A stretch of DNA of 64,000 bases from Anatilimnocola aggregata (GCF_007747655.1 NZ_CP036274.1:5332001-5396000), one strand, 5' to 3'. Positions 17,296 to 27,264 are shown, numbered from the stretch's first letter. Notes: generated by a model not told the origin, from the sequence alone. Made by a program: numbers and translations.

Positions 17296-18271
17296 ATGGA
17301 ATCAACCATTTTTGCTTCGCGAAAGTTGCCCGGCTTCACCTTGGTTGAATTGCTGGTTGTGATCGCGATTATCGGCGTCTTGATCGCGCTCTTGCTGCCA
17401 GCTGTACAGGCCGCTCGCGAGTCCGCACGGCGGATGTCTTGCACGAATAATATGAAGCAGATTGGCCTGTCGCTTCACATGCACCACGACGCGAAGCAAG
17501 TGTTGCCTCCAGGTACGACGGGAGGCGGAGGAACGGGGACCGACATTGGAAAGCCGCTGGGGCCGAGTGAAGCGACTTGGGTGGCGTATCTGTTTCCTTA
17601 CATGGAGCAGACTAATCTCGACGCCCTCATCAACTGGAGTCAACTCAACGCGAATTTCTACAGTAGCGGAGGGCTGAAAAATCACTCCGCTAAAAGTTCC
17701 CTTGTTCCTCTGCCCCTCCGACACGCGGCCTGAGCCAAACACAACGTACCCTCCGTCTGTGTTCGGGCGGGGGAACTATGTCGCCAATAACGGGATTGGT
17801 CCCGCGATTGAGTATCGACTGGGGCCAGGGCATACAACGCCGCCGATGATGGACCGCCCCGGAGGCGTCTTCTTTATCAACAGTTGGTTGGGCTTGAAGC
17901 AGTTGACGGATGGTACGACTCACACCGTCATGATCTCTGAGATCCGCTGTCCGAAGAATCCGCTCGATGGTCGCGGCATCATGCACTATCCCGAGGGGCC
18001 GCTCTTTCACCATAATCGCACGCCCAACAGTCTCGTACCCGACGAAATCCGCACCGCTTGGTGTCAGACTACGGCCCAAGCACCGTGCATCGGCGCATAC
18101 GCGGCATACAACTCGATTCGAGATCTGCGAACGGCCCGTAGCAGTCATTCTGGCGGCGTGAACATTTTGCTGGCCGACTGCAGCGTGCGGTTCGTAAGTG
18201 AAGTGATCAATTTGAGCACTTGGACCGCGCTGTCCTCACCAGATGGCGGGGAAACAATTGGCAACTACTAG
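17296..18271 (+). pseudogene. DUF1559 prepilin-like protein with a one-base frameshift
   Basis: The N-terminus has a prepilin cleavage and methylation motif, [20 protein letters not shown], followed by the DUF1559 hallmark [20 protein letters not shown]. The frame breaks near 17692-17695: the first frame ends in a nonsense tail ([12 protein letters not shown]), while the next frame continues with [17 protein letters not shown] and runs to the typical end SGGVNILLADCSVRFVSEVI. Reading AAA instead of AAAA at 17692-17695 would give [11 protein letters not shown], exactly what the family has. So there is one extra A, from mutation or sequencing error. GGAGG precedes ATG 17296. These proteins are abundant pseudopilins of planctomycetes. 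Confidence 0.88.
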
Positions 18272-18440
18272 TGGTCCGCTCCATCTTTGGTCGGACCGGT
18301 CGCAGTTTAGAAAATGGCAACGATAGTTATGTGGTAGCGACGGCGGATCTGATTTACTTACGCGAAGAAGCAATCGGGCAACGTGGTGCCCCGAGAGATC
18401 GGCTATTAGTCTCCGCGCCACTAAATTCCAGGGTCCGATT

Positions 18441-19376
18441 CTACTTCGGGTGATCGTAGTCCCCGGCAGTCATTCCTTGCTTGGCAAGTTCGACCGGCAG
18501 CATCGGCTCGGCTAGTTCCGTAGGAACGATTGGGGCCGGATCGAAATATTTGGCATAGGCCCGGATCAGTTCAGCACCGAAGAAGAGGATTTGCGAAGAG
18601 TAATAGGTCCAAACAAGCACTACTACCAGCGAACCCGCCGCACCGTAGACCGACCCAACGCTCGCACTCCCGATGTATAAACCAATCAGAAACTTGCCGA
18701 TCATGAACAAGACTGCGGTGAAGACGGCTCCGATCCACACGTCCTTCCAACTCACGGTCACGTCGGGTAGCAGCTTGAAGATTAACGCGAACAGGAACGT
18801 GATAACCAGGAACGATACCAGCAGGTCCAAGAAATAAGCCGTCCAGACGGGCACAGGGAGCCACTGGGCAACCCAGTGTGCGAAGGCCGTCAACATGGCC
18901 GTCAGTAATAGTGACACCAGCAGCAGGAAGCCTGTCCCCACGACGACCGCAAATGCCAACAACTGGGTCTTCACGATTAGCCAGATCCCTAGACCTGGCT
19001 TGCGCTTCACTTCCCAAATGGTGTCCAGCGAATCTTTGAGTTCAGCAAAGACACCTGTGGCGCCGAACAACAGTAGGACAATACTGATCACGGTGGCAAA
19101 GCGGCTTTGCTGGGGTTCGCTAGCTTTCTGGATCATTGCCTCGATCGCGACCGCACCATCCTTTCCGACGAGATGTTCAATCTGGGCCACGATTCCACCG
19201 CGGGCGGCCTCTTCACCATAGAAATAGCCAGCCACCGCGATGGTGATCATCGACAGCGGCGCGAGCGCGAGTGTCGTGTAGAACGCCAATGAGGCCCCCA
19301 GCCTTTGAGCCCGATGCTCGATCCAGCCGCGAGCAGCCTCCCGAAGTAATAATCCCATCACCACGATGTGCTTCAT
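18441..19376 (-). CDS. YihY/BrkB-family inner-membrane protein
   Basis: A 311-residue membrane protein with about six helices. The family signature begins near the N-terminus with WIEHRAQRLGASLAFYTTLALAPL, and GSAGSLVVVLVWTYYSSQILFFGAELIRAYA near the end is the conserved final helix region. The family was once called ribonuclease BN but members are integral membrane proteins of uncertain transport role. ATG 19376 is the first start; ATG 19358 is an alternative. A small gene begins 32 bases away on the opposite strand, giving a short divergent promoter region. Confidence 0.9.
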   Translation of the reverse strand: MKHIVVMGLLLREAARGWIEHRAQRLGASLAFYTTLALAPLSMITIAVAGYFYGEEAARGGIVAQIEHLVGKDGAVAIEAMIQKASEPQQSRFATVISIVLLLFGATGVFAELKDSLDTIWEVKRKPGLGIWLIVKTQLLAFAVVVGTGFLLLVSLLLTAMLTAFAHWVAQWLPVPVWTAYFLDLLVSFLVITFLFALIFKLLPDVTVSWKDVWIGAVFTAVLFMIGKFLIGLYIGSASVGSVYGAAGSLVVVLVWTYYSSQILFFGAELIRAYAKYFDPAPIVPTELAEPMLPVELAKQGMTAGDYDHPK

Positions 19377-19407
19377 CGATTCGCTACGGCCTTGCTAGAC
19401 TGAAGAA

Positions 19408-19623
19408 ATGGAAACAACCCCACTAAGCCTGATTTGTAGCAACGGAACCATCGACGTAAAATTCGAGCCGACGCTTACCGCAGTCCAGACGCAGGAATTG
19501 GCCGCAAAATTGACTACCATAGCGACAGTTGAACATCGGATAGCCCAGCTCGAACAAGTCGCCGCGGATTGGAAAGTGGCGGCAATCATCAAGCCACACA
19601 TTCACGGCAGCGCGCTGGTTTAA
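19408..19623 (+). CDS. Small hypothetical protein
   Basis: A 71-residue protein starting METTPLSLICSNGTIDVKFE, with a helical second half (QTQELAAKLTTIATVEHRIA and QLEQVAADWK). It is divergent from the YihY gene and ends three bases before a convergent small gene. The ribosome site GAAGAA is modest. No family is recognised. Confidence 0.5.
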   Translation: METTPLSLICSNGTIDVKFEPTLTAVQTQELAAKLTTIATVEHRIAQLEQVAADWKVAAIIKPHIHGSALV

Positions 19624-19625
19624 TG

Positions 19626-19844
19626 CTAGCTTGAGCCGCGAAACCTCACGTCCACGGCGTCCTCAGGTCGCGCAGCATTCACGTGGGGCCATTCACAATC
19701 GTCGTCAGCGTACAGGGTCAGCTCGGTAGTTGTCGGACAGACGAACTCGTAGGCCTGGTCTCTGGGCAGGACATCGGCATCTCGAAAATGAAACGTATGT
19801 CGCTCACCGCAACAACTGCAAGTCGATTTCCAGACCGCGCTCAT
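19626..19844 (-). CDS. Small cysteine-containing hypothetical protein
   Basis: A 72-residue soluble protein starting MSAVWKSTCSCCGERHTFHF. The CSCCGERH cluster and a later C in YEFVCPTT could form a zinc-binding knuckle. It is acidic toward the end (LYADDDCEWPHV). It resembles small planctomycete hypothetical proteins, without a named family. It converges on the gene at 19408. Confidence 0.6.
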   Translation of the reverse strand: MSAVWKSTCSCCGERHTFHFRDADVLPRDQAYEFVCPTTTELTLYADDDCEWPHVNAARPEDAVDVRFRGSS

Positions 19845-20121
19845 AGAGTCTCTGCTTCACAAGGAATCCGGAGCGAGTGACACGAAGGATGAGCCCGCAG
19901 CGAATAGGTTGAGGGTTCAGCTTCCCTGAGCTGTGAAAAGAATGCAAACGAATTGCTCAGTTGGGTAAATCAGTGGAGCTCGCGGCTCTTGAAAAAATGC
20001 TCAGTGCTTCGTAGGCCCGGGTTAGGTCAACCCACTAGCTTCGTTCCTTCCTTGGCACAATTGCCAGCTGCTTACCGGCGTCCGCCAACCGGTTCAGGCT
20101 CTCTCAGCGACCAACTCGACA

Positions 20122-20949
20122 TCAAACGAGTGATCTCCGTTGGCAGCTCGGGCGAAACCGATAGATGTGGTTCGGCTCCGAGCAGATGTACAGCATGCCT
20201 TGCTTGTCGCGAGCAATGCCCTCCGCTTGTTCGACATCTTCGAGCAGACCGTGGTGCCCTTTCTTCAATATAACCTCGGTGACACGCGCACCTTGCGGAT
20301 CAAACGCGGCGGCAATCTGCGATTCATGACTGAGTAGCCATAGCCAACCAGTGGCAGGATCGAAGAAGGTATCGGACAGGTCGTCAAATCCATCCAGGTC
20401 AATTGACCATTCCTCAGTCCTACGGTGTTCGCTGTCTTGCATTGAGTAAACGCGGAATACCGTGGGTGGTTTGCCTTCGCGCACCGTGAATAGCGTATCC
20501 GTCTTCGGGTCGTAACTTACGCCCTCCAGCCCCTTGTTCTTCTTCGACTTCACTTCGATGTCGATGCTGGGCCCATCGACTTTGAGCTTGGTCACATCCG
20601 GAGGCACATTAACCAGAGTAATGCGCATTCGCTTTTCCTCTGCGATGAGGAATCGATTGCCGTCGACATAAGACAAGCCCTCCGCATCGTCGATACCATT
20701 CAGTTTCACCTCCCTGACGAATTCCCCGCGATTGGTGAACTCGACCAGACGTACTTTGTCGTCGGTGATCGTCCACAGGTGCCCGGTATCAGCATGCACG
20801 GCAAGCGCCGAAGCGTCGCGGCGGACGCCAGGAATCTCGAACATGCCGTCAAACTGAAATTTCAAGCTGTCGATGGGAAGCATTGTTGGCAATGTAGCCG
20901 ATGCATTGGCAGAACAGGACGCCGAGGGCCAGAATGACCCCGAGCTCAT
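20122..20949 (-). CDS. SdiA-regulated (YjiK-like) beta-propeller protein
   Basis: A 275-residue frame; the propeller core runs from FEIPGVRRDASALAVHADTG to EGIARDKQGMLYICSEPNHI, which matches the SdiA-regulated family (YjiK), thought to be an envelope-associated propeller. The first 22 residues up to ATG 20883 are low in hydrophobicity. In another frame just upstream, a stretch ELGVILALGVLFCQCIGYIA would make a good signal or membrane segment, so the true N-terminus may have been moved out of frame by an indel. The C-terminal tail (RPSCQRRSLV) also looks atypical. I keep the longest frame. Confidence 0.7.
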   Translation of the reverse strand: MSSGSFWPSASCSANASATLPTMLPIDSLKFQFDGMFEIPGVRRDASALAVHADTGHLWTITDDKVRLVEFTNRGEFVREVKLNGIDDAEGLSYVDGNRFLIAEEKRMRITLVNVPPDVTKLKVDGPSIDIEVKSKKNKGLEGVSYDPKTDTLFTVREGKPPTVFRVYSMQDSEHRRTEEWSIDLDGFDDLSDTFFDPATGWLWLLSHESQIAAAFDPQGARVTEVILKKGHHGLLEDVEQAEGIARDKQGMLYICSEPNHIYRFRPSCQRRSLV

Positions 20950-21270
20950 CGCAACGCCGCTCGGGCTTCAGATCGGGCTGTGAGTCAGATTATTCGGGCC
21001 AAGATTTCGGACAGGATGTAGCACCAGCCAAAACGAGCGAGCGAAGAGTTGCCCGCAATTGATCTGGCGGCGCGCGGGAGCCGCTCACCACCACACAAAG
21101 TGTGCGTAGTCGCTCACCGGCATGTGCTCATTTGGTTTGCTGCCACTCGTTCACTCGTACCGGAGTGAGTCCACATAGGCCTCCCATCAATTGAGCTGAC
21201 GGTGGCATAGGATGTGCCTTCATCAGCCGATTGTACTACCCCTCTCGATGTCTCAAGCCAGGACCAGATA
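20950..21270. other. Intergenic region between propeller and alkyl sulfatase genes
   Basis: Contains the out-of-frame hydrophobic stretch noted for the propeller gene at its left edge. The remainder shows no gene, hairpin or clear promoter. Confidence 0.3.
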
Positions 21271-23373
21271 ATGACAACCAGACGGCAATTTGTGCAAGCC
21301 CTTCCATCTATGGGCGCAGCGTTCGCAGTAGCTGGTCATATGGTCCTTGAGCAGAGCCCGGTACGTGCTCAAGACTCCACTCCGTTGACCGGGCATTTCC
21401 ATCCCAAAGGCAAAGCGCCTTCGGTATTCACGCGGGCGGTACTTCAAGAAGCAAAGGCTACGCTACCGTTTGCCGACAAACGGGATTTCGAGGAGCAGAA
21501 AAAGGGCCTCATCGCTCCGATGAAGGATCTAAAGATCACGGCGGATGCGGGTCACGTTGCCTGGGACATGGAACGCTTCCAGTTCCTCGACAAGCAGGCA
21601 GACTTCGATAGCATTCATCCGTCGCTGCTCCGCCAATCCCAATTGAACAACAACTATGGGCTCTACGAAGTAATTCCTGGGATTTATCAAGTCCGCGGAT
21701 TCGACCTCTCCGACATTTCCTTTATCCGGGGCAAAACTGGCTGGATCGTATTTGACCCCCTGGTGTCGGCGGAACCGGTTCGCGCGGCGTGGGAACTGTT
21801 CCAGAAGCATGTGGGCCAGGGTCTACCAGTCTCTGCGGTGATCTATTCCCACTCGCATGCCGACCACTGGGGCGGCGTGCGCGGCATCGTTAAGGAAGCG
21901 GATGTGCGATCCGGGAAGATTCCCGTCATTGCCCCCCGCAACTTCATGGAGCACACGATCGCCGAGAACGTCTATGCCGGCAATGCCATGAACCGGCGGC
22001 TGTTCTACCAGTATGGACTCTTGCTACCTGCCAGCCCACACGGTTACGTGGGGCAGGGACTCGGTCAGGCAGTGTCGGCCGGTGCCATGGGTTTGATTGC
22101 GCCAAACCGGCTGGTCGAAAAGGAGATCGAGGAAATCGAGGTTGATGGCGTGAAGATGATTTTCCAAGACACGCCCAACACCGAAGCGCCGACGGAAATG
22201 AACACCTACATCCCCGAGATGAAAGCGTTGTGGATGGCTGAAAACGTCATCGCATCGTTGCACAACATCTACACGCTGCGAGGCGCTCCGGTGCGCAACC
22301 CCTTGAACTGGTCGAAGTACATTGCTCAGGCGCTCCATCGTTTCGGCCTGGAGGCAGAGGTAATGTTTGCCTCCCACCACTGGCCGCGGTGGGGCAATGC
22401 GCGAATTCAGGAAGTGCTACGCGGTCAGCGCGACCTTTACGCGCACATGAACAACCAGGTATTACACTTCGCTAACCAAGGCGTGACCATCAACGAGATT
22501 CACAACGTGTATGAGCTGCCGAAGGGTTTGCAAAGTAAGTGGTACTGCCGCGGTTATCACGGCTCAGCCCAGCATAACAGCCGCGGTGTTATCCAACGCT
22601 TCCTCGGATTCTGGGACTGTAATCCGGCGACCCTCGTTCCGTTGTCGCCTGCCGACTCCGCCCCTCTTTATGTTGAAATGATGGGTGGCTCCGAAAGAAT
22701 CCTCGCTCGCGGGCAGGAACTCCACAACGAAGGCAAGTACCTCCTCGCCCAGGAAATTGTCAACAAGCTAGTACAGGCCGAACCGACAAACGCTCCCGCC
22801 AAGAATCTGCTGGCCGACATTTTCGAGCAGCTTGGCTATCAGCAGGAAAACCCCGGCTTGCGGAACAGTTACCTTGCCGCGGCGTATGAGCTCCGATCCG
22901 GAATCCCGCAGGGAAAAACCGCCGATTCCAGCAGCCCCGACGTGATCCGCGCGATGTCCACGGAGTTGTTTCTCAACTTCCTCGGCATTCGCATGGACAG
23001 CCGCAAAGCAGAAGGCATGCGGTTTACGATCAACCTAGTCACGCCCGACAACGGCGAGAAGTTCCTAATCGAAATGGAAAATGCGACGCTCACGAACATT
23101 CAAGGCTTTCAAGCCGAAAATCCTGACCTAACCGTCAACATCAATCGCGTCGATTTAGAGCAGACGATGATGGGTGCCAAGACCCTCGAAGCTCAGATTG
23201 CGGATGGGACCGCGAAGGTGACGGGTGACGTCGGCGTCTTGAAAAAGCTCGCTTCGACGATGATCGAATTCGACCCGCGCTTCCAGATCATGCCCGGCAC
23301 GAAGGCAAGGGGGACTGACGGGACAGGGGCCGATCCCTACGAGGCCATTCCGCGCCAGTCAATTGCGGAATAG
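21271..23373 (+). CDS. Secreted alkyl sulfatase (SdsA-type metallo-beta-lactamase fold)
   Basis: A 700-residue enzyme expected to cleave primary or secondary alkyl sulfate esters. It has a Tat-like signal (MTTRRQFVQALPSMGAAFAV), the binuclear zinc motif SHSHADHWGG with H194, H196, D198 and H199, further metal-ligand stretches (EAPTEMNTYIPEMKALWMAE, ASHHWPRWG), an all-alpha dimerisation region, and an SCP2-like C-terminal domain from about residue 570 (MRFTINLVTPDNGEKFLIEM). Length and domain order fit Pseudomonas SdsA1. The frame extends to 21214, but ATG 21271 begins the signal. An arylsulfatase gene follows convergently, so two unrelated sulfatase types are encoded side by side. Confidence 0.93.
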   Translation: MTTRRQFVQALPSMGAAFAVAGHMVLEQSPVRAQDSTPLTGHFHPKGKAPSVFTRAVLQEAKATLPFADKRDFEEQKKGLIAPMKDLKITADAGHVAWDMERFQFLDKQADFDSIHPSLLRQSQLNNNYGLYEVIPGIYQVRGFDLSDISFIRGKTGWIVFDPLVSAEPVRAAWELFQKHVGQGLPVSAVIYSHSHADHWGGVRGIVKEADVRSGKIPVIAPRNFMEHTIAENVYAGNAMNRRLFYQYGLLLPASPHGYVGQGLGQAVSAGAMGLIAPNRLVEKEIEEIEVDGVKMIFQDTPNTEAPTEMNTYIPEMKALWMAENVIASLHNIYTLRGAPVRNPLNWSKYIAQALHRFGLEAEVMFASHHWPRWGNARIQEVLRGQRDLYAHMNNQVLHFANQGVTINEIHNVYELPKGLQSKWYCRGYHGSAQHNSRGVIQRFLGFWDCNPATLVPLSPADSAPLYVEMMGGSERILARGQELHNEGKYLLAQEIVNKLVQAEPTNAPAKNLLADIFEQLGYQQENPGLRNSYLAAAYELRSGIPQGKTADSSSPDVIRAMSTELFLNFLGIRMDSRKAEGMRFTINLVTPDNGEKFLIEMENATLTNIQGFQAENPDLTVNINRVDLEQTMMGAKTLEAQIADGTAKVTGDVGVLKKLASTMIEFDPRFQIMPGTKARGTDGTGADPYEAIPRQSIAE

Positions 23374-23528
23374 CATTTTTCTACAAGGTCAGTTTGTGTA
23401 AACGACAGTTGCATGGTGCAGCCGGATCACTGCAGAATCAATACCGACCGAGCGCAGTCGCACTGTGTTCGGGGTTCATCAGGCCATTTGCTCTTTCCCC
23501 ACAGACTATGGCGATTGTCCAACTATTC

Positions 23529-24944
23529 TTACTTTGCTTGCCGCTCAGCCACAGCGCGATTCATCTCATCGAACAGTGACTTGAGCTGCTGGACAACTTC
23601 TGGATTGCCGGCAGCAATATCTTTCTGTTCGCCTGGGTCAGATTGCACGTCAAAGAGCTGCATTGCTTTCGCCGGATCGCCCGACAAGGTTCCAGGATAC
23701 GCATCGGGCTGGTACTGTTCATGCGGGGCCAGAATCGTCACACCGTCAGGCCCACGGGCATCAATCCACCGCTGACCCGGCTTATTCAAACTGGCAAAGA
23801 AGTCCTTCGGCGGTAGCACGTGTAGTTTGTAACGCTCATTGCGAACGACGGCCAATTGTGCTCCTTGCTGCCCAAATATAGCCGCGTGCGGACTCTTCGC
23901 TTTGCTGGTAAAGAGTGGCAAGATATCGCGCCCGTCAATTACACGGTCGCCGGGCGCGGCAAGCCCCGCAGCCGCAAGCACCGTAGCAAACAGGTCCATC
24001 ATCACAGCTGGCGCATCGTTCACGTGACCCGCTGGGATCTTCCCCGGCCAGCGGGCAATGCAAGGGACTCTATAACCACCCTCGTAGCTGCTGCCCTTCA
24101 TCCCCCGCAACCCGCCGGTACTCCCTCCGAACCATGGACCGTTGTCGCTCGTGAACAGGACCAGTGTGTTCTCATCCAGCTTCAGCTCCTGCAACTTGGC
24201 AAGTAACTCGCCGATTCCCGCGTCCAGATCCATTAGCACATCGCCGTAGAGGCCAACGCCACTCTTCTTGTAGTAAGCCTCGGTCGTGGCCAGCGGCTTA
24301 TGCGGCATGACATGGGCCAAGTACAAAAAGAATGGTTCTGTCCGATGCCTCTCGACGAACTTGATGGCTCGGTCGGTATACCGCCTTGTGAGCGTGGCCT
24401 GTACAACGGGGTATTCGATGGCTTTCAAACCCTCGACGAGTTCCACTGGCCGCATGTCGTTGCTGTAGAGGATGCCCAGATACTCGTCGAATCCGCGGGA
24501 TGTGGGCAGGTGCTCCGGTTGCTTGTGCCCCAAGTGCCATTTGCCCACCATTCCCGTGGCGTATCCAGCCTTCTTGAACAACTGGGGGAGCAATACTTCG
24601 CTGGCCGGCAGCGCCACAGCATCCGCGTTCGGCCCCCCGTCAGGTGCAGGATTGTTGTTCATGCCACAGCGGAAGGGATACCTGCCCGTGAGGAGCGATG
24701 CCCTCGTTGGAGCGCAGAACGCCATTGCAGTATTGAACTGAGTAAGTCTGGCTCCTTCGGCCGCCATCTTGTCCAGGTGCGGTGTCTTAAACTTGGGGTG
24801 ACCGTAGCAGCCCAAGTCGCCGTACCCGAGATCATCGGCCAAAATCACGATTACGTTGAGCCGGTCAGCAGCCCACGACCTAACGGTAAACGTCGGGAGG
24901 CAAAGTAGGGCGATCAGAGTGAGGAGAGACTTGAGTTTGAACAT
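23529..24944 (-). CDS. Secreted type I (formylglycine) sulfatase, arylsulfatase-like
   Basis: A 471-residue sulfatase with a signal peptide (MFKLKSLLTLIALLCLPTFT, ending WAAD). The metal site starts at VIVILADDLGYGDLGCYG. The catalytic motif is FCAPTRASLLTGR, with C77 the residue that would be converted to formylglycine. GKWHLGH and TLVLFTSDNGPW are further family signatures. It probably removes sulfate from polysaccharides or aryl esters outside the cytoplasm. Planctomycetes carry many such genes. Two FGE-domain proteins are encoded in the window (6115 and 37218), though neither is demonstrably its activator. Confidence 0.95.
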   Translation of the reverse strand: MFKLKSLLTLIALLCLPTFTVRSWAADRLNVIVILADDLGYGDLGCYGHPKFKTPHLDKMAAEGARLTQFNTAMAFCAPTRASLLTGRYPFRCGMNNNPAPDGGPNADAVALPASEVLLPQLFKKAGYATGMVGKWHLGHKQPEHLPTSRGFDEYLGILYSNDMRPVELVEGLKAIEYPVVQATLTRRYTDRAIKFVERHRTEPFFLYLAHVMPHKPLATTEAYYKKSGVGLYGDVLMDLDAGIGELLAKLQELKLDENTLVLFTSDNGPWFGGSTGGLRGMKGSSYEGGYRVPCIARWPGKIPAGHVNDAPAVMMDLFATVLAAAGLAAPGDRVIDGRDILPLFTSKAKSPHAAIFGQQGAQLAVVRNERYKLHVLPPKDFFASLNKPGQRWIDARGPDGVTILAPHEQYQPDAYPGTLSGDPAKAMQLFDVQSDPGEQKDIAAGNPEVVQQLKSLFDEMNRAVAERQAK

Positions 24945-25099
24945 GTGGCACTCGTTTCGGGTGCTGCAATGCTGGCTTGGAAGTTGGCGGAGAGCATTCT
25001 ACTCCCCGGTATTGATGGCGGGGACAGTGCCGGCAATGTTCGCTCCGAACCTCTGGTAACAGAGGCAAGGGCGGAGTGTACAGTAGGCCTCGCAGCGAC

Positions 25100-25315
25100 T
25101 CACCTACCCACTGGCGACCCCGTCAATTCCTCGATCTCGCGGTCACGTCGCTCGGTCTCCTGACCCACCGCGTCCAGGCTTCGTCGCAGCCTGCCGGCCT
25201 TGGTGTTGGGGTCGTTTCGGAGCCAGCTAATGGCAACGGCAATACCGGCCAAACACACTATCAGCACGCCGGCTGCGAGTATTACTGAACCGTCTCGCAA
25301 AGCGAATTTGAACAT
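25100..25315 (-). CDS. Small single-pass membrane protein
   Basis: A 71-residue protein with one N-terminal helix (GSVILAAGVLIVCLAGIAVA) followed by a charged, probably coiled tail (RLRRSLDAVGQETERRDREI). It lies upstream of the sulfatase gene on the same strand, 155 bases away. No family is known to me. Confidence 0.55.
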   Translation of the reverse strand: MFKFALRDGSVILAAGVLIVCLAGIAVAISWLRNDPNTKAGRLRRSLDAVGQETERRDREIEELTGSPVGR

Positions 25316-26076
25316 AGCTGCCTGCCCGTTTTAGATAGGCTTCAGCATACTTGTTGACGGGTTCTGCGACGTCACTCAGGCCAGTGTGGTTAAGCGGTTA
25401 TCGGCGGTTTGTCCCCGGTACTCGGCTGGCATGTAGGGGCATTGAAAACCAATTTGGATGCTGGCCTACGAGCACGAATTCATTCGTCCGAGCCCCCTAC
25501 GGAACGGAAGTTCAGCGGCACCCGCCTGCCATACGGACAGGCACCCAATTCGACTTTCCCACATGCCCAGTGCCCTGGTCACTGACACGCCTTTGGGGCC
25601 CAGCAAACCCATTCGGAAGGTTAAACTCCGCAACTCCGAATCCACGATTCTGATGAGTGCAGCGGCGGCCAAATTGCTCAGATCAACCAGGGCTGGACCA
25701 CTCGCCTCCGGCACCAATACTGGGCAACTACCTCGAATCAGCGACTACGATCACTACTGCCCACGGTCCTTCGTTTTGCCCACCTAACTCGTCCCACAAG
25801 TGGCATTTTGGATCAGTCTTAAGCGAGCGTTATACCGATCAAATGAGGCTTTCAAGTGGCGACCAGGGGCTTCTCTGAGGCAGCTCAGCCTTGCCGAATC
25901 GACACATGCAGCTCACGTTCGCAACGGCTTCTGTACACCCCGTTGACTCGTCCGGACGCCCTTAACGGCGCTCGGCGGTCCAGGCGATTAACACAGCTAT
26001 CGGCCTGGACGCGGATCACGCAGGTCCCCAAACCGAGCCGCAAGTCCGTGTACCTGGTTAGCTTCCGCCGCGCATG
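25316..26076. other. Gene-poor stretch
   Basis: About 760 bases with no convincing gene. Several frames of 60-110 codons exist on both strands, but they lack ribosome sites, motifs and typical composition. No repeat was recognised. Confidence 0.4.
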
Positions 26077-26103
26077 AAAAGACTCCCGGATGTGCTCCGG
26101 GAG
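26077..26103 (-). terminator. Intrinsic terminator of the secreted-protein gene
   Basis: On the minus strand an 8-bp stem, CTCCCGGA with TCCGGGAG around a five-base loop, is followed by TCTTTTC. It lies 44 bases past the stop of the gene at 26147 and is a standard Rho-independent terminator. Confidence 0.8.
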
Positions 26104-26146
26104 GTCGTGTTGCGTTTGCTGAGTGGAGCGAACGTACTCGTGGGTA

Positions 26147-26968
26147 CTAGTTCCACACCCGATTGTTGCCGCGGAAGTCGGTCAACTTCAGGCCTGATTG
26201 TCCGCGAGCTTGGCTGAACGTGACTTGGAACGTTCCTTCGTCGCCCAGCTGCAGCATGCCGGTGTTGCGATTGTATTGGCAAGCTTGCGGCGGGCTGACG
26301 GCGACCACTCGGCCATTCTGCAGTGTAGTGACCGTGCAGGTGAGTTGGTTGAAACCAGCTCGGTCAATCTTGTAGACCAGTATCTGACCGACCCGAGCTT
26401 CGTGCCAAAAGCTGCCCGCGAGTTGCGTAGTGCTGGGCGACGGGATAACGACTGGGGCCGGAGGAAACGGGCTGGGAGCAGGCCCTGGCGCCGGACCTTG
26501 ACCGAAGACTTCGACCACCACTTCATAAATGCCCAGGTCACCGAGGGTCGGATCCTGATGTTGCACCGTGAAAGTTTGCGGCCCCAGGCCGGCGAGATCA
26601 GCCGAGATCGTCAGGGGTTCGAAATAGTCGTCGCCGCCGCGGCCGATGTTGGCCAGTCCTTGATCGTCTTCGACAACCTGAATGACGGCTTCGCTGGTGA
26701 AGTTGATCGTTTCGTTGTAGTTATTCCGGGTGCCGACGCTGAACGTTTGGTGCCGGAGCTTTTTCGTCTGCTGACCATCGGCGGTCGTGAGGACGTAGAT
26801 GTTATCGAATCGAGTCCCTTCGTCCTGCATGTCGACGCAGCGGATCGACTTCACCACTGCCTGGAGGTTTGGGGGAAAGAACTGAGCGGCGGCTTCACGA
26901 GCCGAAGAAACACACAGGCCAACGGCAACAGCCACGGCGACGACCAGGGAAGTGAGGCGAGTTTTCAC
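26147..26968 (-). CDS. Secreted two-part protein of unknown function
   Basis: A 273-residue precursor with a signal peptide (MKTRLTSLVVAVAVAVGLCV, ending AAAQ). The first half (to about residue 165) looks like a beta-rich domain (KSIRCVDMQDEGTRFDNIYV, then LGIYEVVVEVFG). A proline-rich linker (GPAPGPAPSPFPPAPVVIPS) joins it to a second small beta domain (LAGSFWHEARVGQILVYKID). The two-domain layout with a Pro linker fits an extracellular or periplasmic protein. Neither domain belongs to a family I can name. It has its own terminator, so it is probably monocistronic. Confidence 0.75.
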   Translation of the reverse strand: MKTRLTSLVVAVAVAVGLCVSSAREAAAQFFPPNLQAVVKSIRCVDMQDEGTRFDNIYVLTTADGQQTKKLRHQTFSVGTRNNYNETINFTSEAVIQVVEDDQGLANIGRGGDDYFEPLTISADLAGLGPQTFTVQHQDPTLGDLGIYEVVVEVFGQGPAPGPAPSPFPPAPVVIPSPSTTQLAGSFWHEARVGQILVYKIDRAGFNQLTCTVTTLQNGRVVAVSPPQACQYNRNTGMLQLGDEGTFQVTFSQARGQSGLKLTDFRGNNRVWN

Positions 26969-27264
26969 GACTGGGACTCCAAACGTTCGTTGTACTTTGA
27001 GTTTTCAGGTCAACAAAAGACCCGTTACCTCAAGCCCGCAAAGTCGAGCTGCAACCCGCCAACGAAATCTCAGAATCCTGCGAAACTGCGGCTGTGACAT
27101 TCTGGATGTCGAGATTGGAGTAGGACGCCTCGGCGGCCCAAGCGAACGACACAGAAATGCATGTCGACCTTACCCCTGGAAAACGCTGGGACCCTCACTT
27201 TGCTTCCCCTAGAATCAAGATTTAGCGGTTGACCAAAATACCAAATTCAACAGGGCTTCAGTCC

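Noticed and set aside
25466-25717. 83-codon minus-strand frame in the gene-poor stretch
   Set aside because: It looks weakly protein-like at the start but has no ribosome site, no motif and no neighbour support.
26198-27097. 299-codon plus-strand frame
   Set aside because: It is antisense to the secreted protein at 26147-26968, which has a signal peptide and a terminator on its own strand.
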